Positions 34,201 through 45,189 of a stretch of 64,000 nucleotides of DNA are shown here, piece after piece. The stretch covers positions 70,214,929-70,278,928 of the forward strand of contig CM049312.1 of the NCBI GenBank assembly GCA_026874595.1. The letters run 5' to 3'. Position numbers and translations under genes: made by a program. The stretch is from Sipunculus nudus (Eukaryota > Annelida > Sipuncula > Golfingiida > Sipunculidae). A model generated the notes under the pieces. That model was not told the origin of the DNA. It did no database searches and saw only the letters and a program-made list of their open reading frames with translations. Every line of letters begins with the position of its first letter. Within the stretch, counting starts at the first letter, position 1.

Positions 34201-36954
34201 CTTCCTCAAGTAATTTTCAATTTTGACTTGAGCTGGATATAAGGGATAAGTGTGTAATACAGTTTCACGAGTTTATCATTCAGTCCGTTCATCTCAAGTT
34301 ATATATTAAACATTCCCCTTTTTCTGTATCACCTAAATATATATTTTTAAACTGAGGCATTCTGCATTTGTAAAATAAACCATGACTCTAATTTTACCCC
34401 TAGCCAAATGTACAATCTTATAAGCAGAAGGATGTAAGTATCTTGTAAAGTTTTGTTGTCTAAAAACAGTTAAATAAATGCCTGAAAGCCAAATTTGCAC
34501 TACCTCATGGGTCAGTCAGATTGTTTGCATATGCAGGCTAAAACAAAAAACAAAATCTACAGTAAGGACTCTTCTGCTTCTGTACTGGTTATATATTTAT
34601 AAAGATTGGATTATAATGTTATTTAAAAATACGACAAATCAGTACGTTCCCATGTGTTCTTATTAAGGGCCACACCAACACTCTCATCAAAATTAATGGA
34701 AACGAATTGGCTAACGTTTGCACTGTTATCCACTGTGCAAGTTATCCATAACTTCCACACTGCACAAGTTGCACTATTTACTGCTTTATTACAGTGGAAC
34801 CTCGCCTTACGAGCACTTCTGTACTAAAGGCACTTCCCACTTACGGACAGTCTCTTGAAAATTTACTGTTTATTATCATATACCGTATTTATTTTCTCAA
34901 TCGCGGCCAGATCCCTCCTGTGAATTATGGGCAGTTATCGAGGAACAAGCCTAGAGCATGCAAACGGTGATAATTCCGCGGTTCTTTGATCTTAAGCGGC
35001 CAGCCGATCGACCGTTCGAAGCTTTTGCAGTGTGTGGCCATCAAACGTCCGTAGTGACTTAATGTATTTTGAATAGAGTGTATATTGTGATGTAAGAAAG
35101 GCACCAAAATGCTTTGGTGAAAGTTTGTGTTTTTATGGAATTGGTTGTTGAAACATTTGTTAGCAGCATCTATTACCCCTTTCACAAGGCAAACGGAATT
35201 CGCTTTCAAACCGTTTTGAAAATGTTTGAGAGCGTTCACACGGTAATCTACAGCGTTTTTAAACCGTTTTGCCCAAAACATTTTGGATCAAGCTCAGGAG
35301 GTGGTTTCAAACCGTTTTGAATGCAAATAGTGTTATACGCGTTGGTTAACTGTCGTGTGAACGCTCTAAAACGGTTTGGACCCAGTTATCTGGAAGCAAC
35401 TCGGTCAGAGCGCAAGCGTGAATGCTTCTGTAAGCATGTTATTACATTGTTCACCTGGGAAATGTATAGAACACGCATTAGTGCCAGAAGCCCGTGTGAA
35501 CGCACCAAACCGGTTTTGCCAAACCGCTTTGCCGAAATCTGTTTGAAAACGCGTTGTGTGTGAAAGAGGTATCAATATGTTAAATTCATTATTTATTAAT
35601 CCTCTTTGTCACTAGGTTTCAAGCCCACATATGGTAACAAAGTAATACTGATGTTCTTTCCAGTTATGGAACGAAGTTCTGTCTTCATGCCCTATCAATG
35701 TTAGGGCATGAAGGTGTGCCTTTGAGCCTAGGTAACTTTCAGGGTATGAAGCACTCCCTAACCTTTGTAAAGTGTTTCTGCCAGTTGGACAAGTTTTCAC
35801 TGACATTTTGTATAATCCCACCGGCTTATTACCTAAAGCTGTGCCCAAACATATGTTTTATAAGTATATTATCATAAACTTATATATATCAATTTTCCGG
35901 TTAGATTTGATTTTTTCATTTTAACAGAGATGGGTCCAAAGGGTGTCCGGGTTAATTCAGTCAAGTGAGTTTTTTTTTTTTTTTTACTTTATTATATAAT
36001 ATCTACACATATTATATATGCATCAATGATTTATTAAATAAATGATAACTAATAAATGATAAAGTACAAAATATAGGAAACATATACATATGATTTTATA
36101 ACTATTGAAAGCACTCCTATCTGAGCATACCCCAGTAAATATATCATCCTGTAGATAAATTATGCATATGTTCGGTCGAATTTTAATTTCAATCAATTAC
36201 AGTCCATTCCATTTATTCAATGTGCAAATTCAATTTTTTTTTCCAGCCTGCAAGATAAACTGAATATCAATCATACCATTGTGGCTAGTACACTTTTGAG
36301 AACACAATAACCCATGATTTATTGTTACCTACCCATAAATACCTGACATTCAAGCTCAGATGAGGTGTACTGGCTCCAGAGCTTATATATATGATTGGCG
36401 GTAGTATTATGCGTATGCATTATTCACTGTGTACAGTTTTCTCACAGCCCTGGGGATATCGCCACAAATATCTATGAACAAATAGGTCAGACTGAAGAGG
36501 AATTCATCAAGGTATCCAGAACATACTTTTTGTAAACTATAATAGATTATTATAATATTCATAGTTTATCAGTTATGTGTACTTGTAGGTCAAATCCTAA
36601 ATTCCCATGCGCCTTCTAGTCTAATGGGATAAACTGCAGAGTGGTAAACAATGAATTCCGCATTAATATGTGTAGATAGGGTTATATACCTGTTTAGCTG
36701 AGGTAAGCTGTTCGTTACCTTGCACCAAACAACGTTCTCTGAGATGCAGATTGACCAACTGTGCTAACATCCCTGACAAACTGACCTATTTTTTAATACA
36801 GTACCTGGAAGATGCTGTGGACAGTCAGCCCTTAAAGATCACTGGAGCTGTGGAAGATATTGCCATGGCAATATCATACCTGGCGTCTGACGATGCTCGG
36901 TTTGTGACCGGGACAACGCTGACCGTGGACGGAGGCCGCGCAAACATAATGTAA
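28207..36954 (+). CDS. Short-chain dehydrogenase/reductase, nine exons, complete
   Basis: This is a spliced gene with exons 28207-28240, 29638-29777, 30030-30122, 32051-32189, 32925-32965, 33453-33522, 35928-35964, 36448-36511 and 36802-36954. All introns are GT-AG and all phases agree, giving 256 residues, the usual length of classical SDRs. The Rossmann glycine motif ITGASSGIG is at residues 10-18, Arg37 ends beta-2 (suggesting NADP(H)), Asp65 is in GDV, and NNAG is at 91-94. The catalytic tetrad Asn116-Ser143-Tyr156-Lys160 is complete, and NPG at 185-187 precedes the substrate loop. The C-terminus FVTGTTLTVDGG is typical of FabG-like oxidoreductases. The product is probably a soluble NAD(P)H-dependent oxidoreductase with unknown substrate. 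Start 28207 is preferred for its Kozak context; an in-frame ATG at 28186 is possible. Confidence 0.93.
28368..28401 (+). pseudogene. Dead duplicate of SDR exon 1
   Basis: These 34 nt align base for base with exon 1, ending in the same ACAG|GT splice donor (gtcggc). The start codon has become ACG and the peptide would read TGGPRKVDLIT. Flanks on both sides also match those of exon 1. The downstream match resumes at 28615 after an inserted TIR element. It lies within intron 1, 127 bp after the true exon 1. Confidence 0.8.
28417..28611 (+). mobile_element. CAGGGGCGG TIR element in SDR intron 1
   Basis: It starts CAGGGGCGGTTCCATG and ends TGGATCTGCTTCTG. Inside are 'aaggaggacaaatgg', 'gaaacctttaaaaaag' and 'ggacccccacc' blocks that match the element at 9251. 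It splits the duplicated exon-1 segment, so it inserted after that duplication. Confidence 0.6.
29108..29155. repeat. A-rich low-complexity tract
   Basis: Poly-A is followed by AAATA/AAAATA repeats, all in intron 1. Just upstream, at 28960-29090, lies a degenerate minus-strand copy of the AGGTCA-type element, so this may be its end. Confidence 0.6.
29638..29777 (+). CDS. SDR exon 2
   Basis: It completes the glycine-rich cofactor motif (GASSGIG) and carries beta-2 with LALNGR. Acceptor is attccag and donor gtattt; it ends in phase 0. Confidence 0.9.
30030..30122 (+). CDS. SDR exon 3
   Basis: These 31 codons include the PGDV segment (cofactor adenine contact) and end FGQLDLL. Donor is gtaagt. 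Confidence 0.92.
30297..30671 (+). repeat. About 190-bp tandem duplication in SDR intron 3
   Basis: Copies at 30297-30487 and 30488-30671 both begin ggtttYgccttgtatttata and end ggcgaatttatatt. They differ by substitutions and small indels. Confidence 0.8.
30809..31656 (-). mobile_element. Solo LTR in SDR intron 3
   Basis: This 848-bp segment begins TGTTACGGAACC and ends CTGTTACA on the plus strand. ATAT flanks both sides (30805-30808 and 31657-31660), a 4-bp target duplication. On the minus strand it has a promoter-like TATAAATAGGGG (about 31386-31397) and, downstream, AATAAA (about 30962-30967), the expected order in an LTR. No second LTR or internal region is present, so it is most likely an LTR-LTR recombination product. 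It lies antisense to the SDR gene. The short minus-strand ORF inside is not a known protein. Confidence 0.75.
32051..32189 (+). CDS. SDR exon 4
   Basis: It opens with VNNAG, the conserved SDR motif, and contains Asn116. The donor is a weak gttgtg, but it gives the phase required by exon 5. Confidence 0.9.
32925..32965 (+). CDS. SDR exon 5
   Basis: It encodes NIVNVSSINSYCP, holding catalytic Ser143. Splice sites are strong (ttcag / gtgagt). Confidence 0.9.
33453..33522 (+). CDS. SDR exon 6
   Basis: It encodes FADASFYNMGKAAVD, holding catalytic Tyr156 and Lys160 (YxxxK). Splice sites are strong. Confidence 0.92.
33880..34040 (-). repeat. Inverted copies of the 22815-23000 unit
   Basis: 'atacacattcctac' and 'cttcctgccctag' followed by 'aaacgccc' match the reverse complement of the tandem units at 22815-23000. 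They lie in SDR intron 6. Confidence 0.5.
35165..35760. mobile_element. MITE with CCTYTTTCACA termini in SDR intron 6
   Basis: The left end 'acccctttcacaaggcaaac' pairs with the inverted right end 'gttgtgtgtgaaagaggta' at about 35553-35571. Subterminal 'tcaaaccgttttga' motifs recur on both sides. No transposase is present. The flank up to 35760 together with the right half matches 22430-22820 in inverted orientation. Confidence 0.6.
35928..35964 (+). CDS. SDR exon 7
   Basis: It encodes MGPKGVRVNSV, the beta-6 strand leading to the NPG motif. Donor is gtgagt. Confidence 0.9.
36448..36511 (+). CDS. SDR exon 8
   Basis: It encodes NPGDIATNIYEQIGQ and the start of the substrate-binding loop. Acceptor is tctcacag and donor gtatcc. 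Confidence 0.9.
36802..36954 (+). CDS. SDR exon 9 with stop
   Basis: It encodes the C-terminal 50 residues, including ISYLASDDARFVTG and TLTVDGG, then TAA at 36952-36954. Confidence 0.93.
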   Translation, partial: YLEDAVDSQPLKITGAVEDIAMAISYLASDDARFVTGTTLTVDGGRANIM

Positions 36955-39620
36955 ACACAGTAGTAGAAGTGTTCACTAAAATACATTAATAGCGTTACTC
37001 CGGTAGAAGACCTACTGCAGAAAAGGTTAACTTACTGTACAGAACTTAAGCCCATGAGACGTTTAAATTTTACTTCGGCTATGACGGCATAGTAGTAGCA
37101 GTGTCTCTGCAGTAGACGAACAAACAAATGTTTGACCCTGCAGTAAATGGTTTTATTGTAAAACAGCTGGAGTTTTTGTTAACGCAACAGAAGGTACTGC
37201 AGAAAAACTACAAATCGTAATACAGGAAGGCCTCATATTTATTAAGTTTACATATTGTGTCAGGAATGAAGTAACAGTAAAATTAGTGGACTAGAAGTTA
37301 ACATGGTAATAGAATACTGTTGTGGTGCTGTAATATTCTGACAAATGTTTATCGTATTAATCATTAATCATAAAAAAGGGCAAAATATTATATTATTATG
37401 AGTATTGGTTATTGTAATTGATTACAGCCGATTTTTGAAGGTATTTTGGATAACAGATATGATTTAGGTGATTTTTCTCCGCAAAATATTGCGTATTTAT
37501 AGGGTCACATTACAGACTTCTCTCTCATCCCTTATATCAAAGAACATATTATTGTATGTTATACTGATATACATTCTATCATATCTTAGCTGTGTTTTAA
37601 AACATATTTGAACGAAATACTTTATTTCTGTAGAGAGATGACCACTTTTGTACGTCAAGGTTACCCCTACCCAATGTGCATGGTTAATCATGGTATACGA
37701 GCATTAACGTCTTTACCTTTTAAGAAACGATGGTTAATCTGCATTATAATCCTTCTCGTGATAACACATTTTGAATTCTAACTATGCCGTTTTTGGTCTA
37801 TTGATTTATTAGGTATTTAAGTGTAGCTAGTGCCATTATTAAATAATTAAGTAGAAAACACCAGGGCGCACATATGTACCTGTCTGTTTTGTATGTTCAT
37901 GCAAATGTAAGTGCCCCCCCCCCCCCCATAGCCGATATATATATTTAGATGGTGTACCTGGTTTTATCAAGAATATATATCAGCTATTTATTTCCGCGGA
38001 ACTCTTCCGTAGAAATTTTCATTGCCTTTTTAAGAGATATATTTGTTAAATTTAGATTTGTGTCCTAATGCTTTAGGTGTACCTATTTTGAGGCCTGGTA
38101 GTATCTCCTGTTAGATTTGCCATATATTTTGTTGTTTGTGGAAGAATTTAAAATTTACAAAAAAGTTTCATACTTTTTAGCTACAAAAATCTCTAAATAG
38201 CTGTCCCTAATAGATTATTCTTGAGCAAAGCGTATTTTATAAGATAAGAGTATACTACTGACTAATCTGACAATTATTTCAAAACCATAAACAAATAACA
38301 ATTTACTATTTAGTATATTATATGTATTATGTATACTATCTTCAGTATATTTATCATTTATTCGAAAAATAGTGATTTTGAGAAGATGTGTTTTCAAACA
38401 TAGCAGTTCTACACTTTAATATGAAAATTCTCACATTCTCATATTTATAACAACAGAGATTGCATTTCCAGACTGATCATATATGTTAGTCTTTTGTCCC
38501 TGAAGCGGGAACTAATGCAAACAGAAAAAAATATTATGGCGAATTGTAACAGCGTTACTTTGTGTAGGTGGGAGTTTTTAAAATAGAATGTCAAAAGTGA
38601 GGGAGGACTTACAGAAATGACAATTAAATATAAAGCTCCCTTTTAATATGTGGAATTTTATATTGCCAAACCCCATTCGATGGCTTGGTGAATTTCTTCA
38701 TTTTTTTTTCTTTCGCTCATCGTTTGAGCTGGTTCTCACATACCTCAGATTTTCCAAAACGGACCCTTAATTAGCATATAAGTCCAAGTTGATAGTTTTG
38801 CACGTGATATTTGTTTTCTAACTAGACCCGATATTCAAGGTCGTTAGGGGAAGACATTTTTGCGATAGCTCACTGATTAAAGACCTCTAGTGTACAATGA
38901 CTATACTTTAACCGCTGCTTCAAAACAAATGGGGGAGGGTGTGCTATTTAAAACCAGCTGGGTTATGTCTATTTCTGATTTGTTAACAATACTCTCTCAA
39001 TCTATGTGGCTTTATGGCACATCAGGTCTTTTGCCACAAAATAAAGTGCAAATTGATTTTGTGATTTATATTATAAACTTATTAGATGCATTATTTGTAG
39101 CAGAAAATACCACATATGCAGAAAACAAATAATAATGCAGAAAATAGAAAAATCGACAAAGAGCAGACCGAGTTAGAACAGCAGACGGACAACAATGTAC
39201 AGAAGAGCATAAAAATGTTCCCATTTTAACCATTTTAGTCCAAAGAAAATACTTTCTCAATATTTCATTTTACAAAATAAATATCATCATGTCAACTGAA
39301 GCCTTTATTGGCCATAATGAGAGCAAAATACTTTTATTTTGGAACAACAATAATTTTCTAGATTATTATAGAATGAGAATCATTTGTAGTTTAAGTTTAA
39401 TTATATAAGGAGGATATTTGTGAGTGGATGTCACAACCACAAGTTATTTCTATGGGGTTCTCTGCTTGGAGCAAATTCAGTATATTTTGAGTAACATGAC
39501 AATCAATATAAAATTAATGTAGTTTAATGGATATATGGAAAACCGTTCAAAGATGTGTAAACTAACAGGATCAGAAATCCTTGTTTATTAAGATTATTTA
39601 AATCTTCCGAATGTATCGGT
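36955..39620. other. SDR 3' flank and AT-rich DNA
   Basis: No exon was recognised. The SDR polyadenylation site is not obvious, since no AATAAA lies close to the stop. A run of about 14 C lies near 37914-37927. Confidence 0.35.
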
Positions 39621-39625
39621 GAACT

Positions 39626-39755
39626 AAGAGCTTTATGTGAACCAAACGATGCAAAAATCAGTATTCGAAAGAAACACCAACCCTATTGCTAAGAGAATTA
39701 TGTGAACCAAACGATGCAAAAATCAGTATTCGAAAGAAATACCAACCCTATTGTT
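39626..39755. repeat. 65-bp tandem duplication
   Basis: Positions 39626-39690 and 39691-39755 share 'atgtgaaccaaacgatgcaa' and the bases that follow, with a few differences. Confidence 0.9.
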
Positions 39756-40281
39756 GAAAAAATAAAATAAGGCAAACGATTCAGAAATATTAACGCAATT
39801 GTTTTTAACATTATAACTTAGAGGCACGCTAACACTGGTGAGCAAACTCCATCACTAGCATAGGGAGAAGCCGTTTTAATTATTCAACGCGTCGTCTCGG
39901 TAAATGTCAGTTGTTCCATTGCTTTGATCGTAGAATGCATATTTGCCATGGTAAATTTATTAAATATATCCGAAGGGGATAGTTCATTTATTTAATCACA
40001 TGTTAAAACAGATAAAAGATAAGAATATCGCTGTCGAAAACTTCAATAAAACATCTGTGTCGTCAACAACAAAAATTATTCTCTTTCAGATAATCAGTGT
40101 TCAATACATGGATAACTCTACCCGGTGACCTGTAAATCAACAATGCACAGGCCACTGGTAAAGTACTCAAGTACTCACATTAGGACATTACGTGGGAGAT
40201 TATGTAAATAAACTTCTCTGAATGTTATCCAATTAGATTCTGCATGCCACAATAATGCAAAGTCACAAAGTCACATGTTCA

Positions 40282-40615
40282 TCCTGTCTTGTTGAGATCC
40301 TGATCACCCCTTACAGGCAGTCATATTTCAGTCTTCTAAACCTGTACAAAGAAGAAATCTTGTTTCAATACATCCTGAAACCACTAGATGCGCTTTGCCA
40401 TTAGAAAATTCCTTAACGTTTTGACATTTTAATGCACAATCTACTAGAATAGAAACTTTAAACGATTACATCCTTGACAATGTATTGACATCTGTGCAAT
40501 CGTTGAAATTTGGCTAAAGTCTGTAGATACCATCGCAATAAATGAATTTTTAATGCTTATATACGGGACGGAATTGTTGTAATTATAGGAAAACATTGTC
40601 AATAAATTCAGTTAT
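40282..40615 (+). mobile_element. Non-LTR retrotransposon fragment (endonuclease region)
   Basis: It is the inverted counterpart of 14990-15340. The plus strand encodes TRIETLNDYILDN and, one frame over, IDICAIVEIWLKS, matching the N-terminal APE endonuclease motif. It is frameshifted and stops abruptly where the Gypsy-like reverse transcriptase begins. Confidence 0.7.
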
Positions 40616-40628
40616 TCATGTTAGCAAT

Positions 40629-41970
40629 GCATCCTGACAGCATTCCCCTGACAGCAATGGCCACAACTAACGGACTGTATGAGTTCGTCCGTTACCCGAT
40701 TGGCCTCTCAGTGGCGCCCTCTGCTTTCTAAAGGTCCATAAGTTGGGCCCTCAAAGAGGCTGTGTTAGACAACTGTGCCCGTGTCTATATAGACGACATT
40801 GTGGTCTTCAGTAAAAGCAGAGAGGAACATGTGCAAAACTTGCAGTAGGTATTTCGTTGTCTTCAACAGTATACCCTAAAACTCAAGGCCTCCAAATGCA
40901 ATTTTGCAAAACCAGCAGTAAAACTCCTGGGCCACATTATATCAGCAGAAGGAAAACTGCCAGATCCAGAAAAGGCTGAAGACATTAGAAACATGACAGC
41001 ACCCACAAATGTTTAAGGTGTTCGGAGCCTGCTAGGCACCTGTGGGTTTTACAGGCAATTCGTAGAGAATTATGCAGATATTGCAGCACCCCTGGTAGCA
41101 TTAACAAAGAAACATGCTAAATTCCAGTGTGACCATGACCAGGAAGCTGCATTCCAAAAATAGAAAGTCCTACTTGTCTCACCTCAGGTGATGGCCTTTC
41201 CAGATCCCGAAAATCCTTACAATTTTTACACTTATGCGCCAAATGTGGCAGTAGGCGCAGTGCTGGTTCAGCTTGATGACAATAACACAGAAAGATTTAT
41301 TGGGTATGTGTCACATACTCAATACATTACTCTACCATAGAGCGTGAAGGCCTGGCTGTCATGGTAGCCCTTACAAAGCAAAGGCACTACCTCCTGGTTA
41401 GCCAGTTTACACTCTACACTGACCACAGACACTTGCAGAGTCTGTTTACCTCAAAGATGAATAACACAAGGGTACAGCGCTGGTCACTGACATAAGCAGA
41501 TATGTTGTACAGATTGCACAATTCAAAGTCGATTTCACCCGTGCCAGAGCCTCCAGTCATAGCCTGTGTATCCCCGGGAGCAGTATAAATGATAGACCTC
41601 GATGAAGACAGTGAAGCTGAGGATCTAATTCCTGTTACCGCACGACATGTGTATGATGAAATCGATCTGGATGCCATTATCGAGGCACAAACTTTACAGT
41701 TACCGACACTAGACGGAAAGCTCAAAAGGGCCATCCGTATCTAACACTGATTGATGGGGCACTCTATAACTTGCGGCTTCCATACAAGGGGGCGCCACAG
41801 TACCCTGGGCTTGTTATGCCATCCCTTACCAAGAGAAAGTAATGAAAAATGCAAATCTTCAGCTTGGCCATCTAGGGGTTATCAAAATAACGCATAGGGT
41901 GAATGAAGCTTACATGTTTCCTGGACTTAAAAGATCGGTACAACGGGTCATTCACAACTGACCAAACTGC
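40629..41970 (+). pseudogene. Gypsy-like reverse transcriptase and RNase H, decayed
   Basis: The frame keeps TTNGLYEFVRYPIGLSVAP and then VYIDDIVVFS (YIDD polymerase motif at 40786-40797), followed by LGHIISAEG and SLLGTCGFYRQFVENYA. These are conserved Ty3/Gypsy RT landmarks in the right order. NAVGAV-like RNase H sequence (VAVGAVLVQLDD) follows at about 41247-41283. In-frame stops occur at about 40729, 40846, 41015 and 41161, with frameshifts after 41310. An integrase zinc-binding region (LGHLGVIKITHRV, VIHN*PNC) closes the block. Confidence 0.8.
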
Positions 41971-41973
41971 ACC

Positions 41974-42723
41974 TTGCAAAGGACACCCAGAGACAGAGTG
42001 GCTATTCAGGAAATGCCTGTGCCATCACAGTGTTTTCAATTCATATCCTGTGACCTTATAGGCCCATATGTTCCTAGTGAGAACGACAACAAATACGTCC
42101 TTACAGTCATTGACCACCTAAGTTCATTCCTGGAGGTTTTCTCTCTCCCTGACAAAACATTTGAGTCTGTATGGATAGCCCTACACCAGCAATATTTTGC
42201 TCGGTATGGCACCCCTAGGACTGTCCTCACAGATAACAGAAGGTCCACGGGCTACCACCCGCAATCTAACGGGAAAATCGAGCGAGTAAATCGGACAGTA
42301 AAAGAACTACTGTCCAGAATACTTGCAAATAACCCTGGCCAATGGGAGGCTGCCCTAAGTGATGTACTATGGACTCATTACAGTTCACGTAATGAGGCAA
42401 CAGGCCAGTCCCCATATCTGGTTGTATTTGGAACACATCCAAATCCACTGTTTCGCCACATTGATCCCAATATGGCTTATACATTAAATGACAGAATACA
42501 GACAATACACGGCATCTGGCTTGATACTCAAGCCCATATCCAAGCCAGCCGTGTACCTGACAGACTGAGATCTGAACGGCAGGCTAATGCGCAAATACTG
42601 GCGGACAATACGGCGGTTCTACTAAAAGTTGAGAATCCTATGACATTTACTGCCAAATGTGACCCCCAGTGGGTGCTAACAGAACAACGTAACACTACAT
42701 GTAACATACAAAACTGGCAATGA
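41974..42723 (+). pseudogene. Gypsy-like integrase core, internally deleted
   Basis: This 249-codon open frame keeps the first catalytic Asp in FISCDLIGPY, the second in TVLTDN, and the Glu in GKIERVNRTVKE (D, D, E of the retroviral-type integrase). Between TDN and YHPQSNG only a few residues remain where the family normally has roughly 30, so about 25-30 residues are deleted. The chain then runs into a C-terminal region with ATGQSPYLVVFGTHPN. It is the longest ORF in the window, yet the deletion removes part of the catalytic fold, so it should be non-functional. Confidence 0.8.
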
Positions 42724-42854
42724 ATTAAGTACATAGATCAAAAGTTGCTTCCGCTCCTACAAATGCTGTTTGGACGCAGGTCAGAACAGACAGACCCACA
42801 CACACACACGTCACTTACGTATACAACAGGATATGACATGGCAAAACACCAATT

Positions 42855-42896
42855 TGCTACGAATGTGCAGAGCCTGGACATGTCGTCGATGACTGT
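42855..42896 (+). pseudogene. CCHC zinc knuckle downstream of integrase
   Basis: The frame reads CYECAEPGHVVDDC, an exact C-x2-C-x4-H-x4-C zinc knuckle as found in Gag nucleocapsid proteins. It is in a different frame from the integrase ORF and bounded by stops at 42834 and 42912. Knuckles normally precede the protease/RT, so the 3' position is unusual. Confidence 0.65.
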
Positions 42897-43209
42897 GACG
42901 TCAGAATACATAGATAGGAGAATGAGGATTTCGCGGGCATCCCCCCCCCCCCACTGAAATCACAATACAAAATCAGGGCCTGGTTGAACAGAAATGGAAA
43001 AGAAAAATCTACGCTAAATAAACTATGTCCATCAGGGAGAAACAAACTCTCACACCGCAAAACAATGGACTCTTTAGCAGAACCATCAAATGATTATACA
43101 CACAGGCCTAAGTCTACCCGTCGTAGCAGCAGATATACAAGGAAACATAACTATGCACATCTTAATGAACAGGGGCATTTACAGTAAATGTCACACAAGC
43201 CTTACTGTA

Positions 43210-43420
43210 CATGGATAAAATACGTGTCTACAATACAAAAAGAAAATACAAAAATAGTAGTTGGATAAACTATTGTGTATATGTATTGTGTGAATATGTT
43301 TATATATGTGTATGTTTTTATATGTATGTATGTATATGTGTATAGGTGTGTATGTGTATATATATAAATAAATATATATATATACATATATATGTTTGTA
43401 CCTCTGTTATAATATATGTT
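43210..43420. repeat. TATG/TA-rich microsatellite region
   Basis: Imperfect TATGTG, TATA and TGTA repeats explain the Ile-Tyr-rich ORFs seen on both strands. Confidence 0.85.
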
Positions 43421-43907
43421 ATTTCACAGGTTTTCCTTCTCATTTTAAGAAAATGCAATAGAGAGCATCCGACTCAAATACCTCTACTTACACATATTTC
43501 ATTTGAATGTAGATTAAGTGACTCATCAGCCACTGCTGGCCATGGTCAAAGTGTTGTAAATACACCCTTGTATTTTAGGAGAAGGTACTGCTGTTGTTGT
43601 TTTCATATCAGGGGGCTCAATCTGGAATGGACATCGATCCTGTCCCCTAATGACAATATCAGCCAGCAACTAATACAGTCGACCCTGTGGTGTCAGTTTT
43701 AGCCGTGCAGACAGTGTCAAAGGTTCATATCTGCAACTAAAGATGGAACTTGCATGTGCAAACACTGGACTGTATAGGATCATTTATGGACAGTTATATT
43801 AATTATAAACCATAGTCTAATGCATATCTTTATACTCTTGTGTATTTTACATTGTCATCTGATGTCACTTGTGTCTTCTCTAACCTGCCACAACAACTAT
43901 CACACTG

Positions 43908-44205
43908 CTAGTCCCTAATTCCCGGTAGTACTGTGTAGGGTGAGAAAACTCCCTATCCGCTGTTGGGATCCCTCTCCAAGGGATACCGAGCACTGGATAA
44001 ATCTACCTCCCCCTCCCCACGAGGGATTAGGGGTTGGGTAGCCGGCTCACAGCCTATACACAGACTGTCATGCCTAGTTTGGGCCATATAATAAACAAAA
44101 ACCAGTCATCCTCTCGAAAAGGCTAAGCAATATGATTGATAATGCAAAATAAACAAACAAACAAAATTCCAGTATGTAGTGCATTTTTTCCAGATAGGGG
44201 GAAGA
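43908..44205 (+). repeat. 3' non-coding region and polypurine tract shared with the 16165-22421 element
   Basis: The blocks 'ctccctatccgctgttg', 'aggggttgggtagccggct' and 'cacagcctatacacag' and the ending agatagggggaaga occur in the same order on the minus strand of 16664-16935. The end is a polypurine tract directly before the LTR in both elements. Confidence 0.8.
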
Positions 44206-45086
44206 TGTTACTGCCAGCCTTTCTCCCCCTTTTGTTGAGTATCCCATTATCTGGGTGATCATTAACCTGGGAACTTAATGGCGGTCAGTGACTTTTCTCC
44301 TGTCCAGCACACACGTGGGGAAGGCAAGAGAGACCTGGAGTCAGTCGGGTTTGGCCTTCCAGCTGATACAGAAGAGTTTGTTTGCTGAACAAAGCGCCAT
44401 TTTCTCTATATCAAGGAGTCAGCCTTGACAACCTTGGTATGTGCTTTATCCCTTGTACTTAAGACCATATGCAGTTTGATAATTGTTAAAGTTTTTAGTT
44501 TTATTTATAACCTTATATATTTGTTGTGGTTCTTTGAATTACCCAGCCAGATTAAAACAAAATTCCTGTCTTCAGACTTAGAAATCTCTTACAATATGAT
44601 GAATTTAGATTCGGAAAACAAGTTACGATAGTTATGAAAATCATTATTCACATAAGGCATGATAGTTTGTACACTTGACATGCAGTGGTTCCTTTACATT
44701 CAATCTTCTAATCCATTTCATTCAACCACTACTGGAATATGGGTAGCATTAAACACAGATTGCTACCAGGCACTAAGCCAAGTTTCGTAGACTGCTGGTT
44801 TAAACCAATGAAAGCTGGGGCATTCTGGGATGTGAGCGACGGTTGGATGCTTAACACGGTTACGGTAATACCTTGCTTCTCTGGTGGCAGTCTACAGCAA
44901 TCCTCGCAATGCAAGCTGTTGCTGAATGAAATGCATCAGTAAATGTGATGTAAAGAGACAACTACCTAATTAGTGAGAGGGGTTTTGGATATTCTCAATT
45001 CTTTTCAAATTTTAAAATTTTTTCTCTCACTAAATTATAATCACTGTTTTAGTATCAAAAACCCGCACATCGGTGAGAGTGTAACA
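44206..45086 (+). repeat. Candidate 3' LTR of the Gypsy-like element
   Basis: It starts TGTTACTGCC right after the polypurine tract and ends GAGTGTAACA, giving TG...CA with short inverted termini. About 450 bp within it (44605-45050) matches the dispersed repeat at 60-475 in inverted orientation. The right boundary is tentative, since no second LTR is available to confirm it. Confidence 0.5.
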
Positions 45087-45189
45087 GAGTAGTTGGATTA
45101 AACTTGGACCCCTGTTGGAGTACATGATACACCTAGAATAATATGACGTTACAGAGTGAAGCCAAACCTGCGGGAGGAACAAGATATTC

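Larger units (their letters stand above)
40629..45086 (+). mobile_element. Truncated Ty3/Gypsy-like LTR retrotransposon
   Basis: In order it has a reverse transcriptase remnant (about 40630-41000), RNase H (about 41030-41350), an integrase zinc-binding region (about 41850-41990), an integrase core (41974-42723), a CCHC knuckle (42855-42896), a 1-kb non-coding 3' region, a polypurine tract (44196-44205) and a 3' LTR (44206-45086). Gag, protease and the 5' LTR are missing; the left boundary abuts a LINE fragment. Multiple stops make it inactive. Confidence 0.8.
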
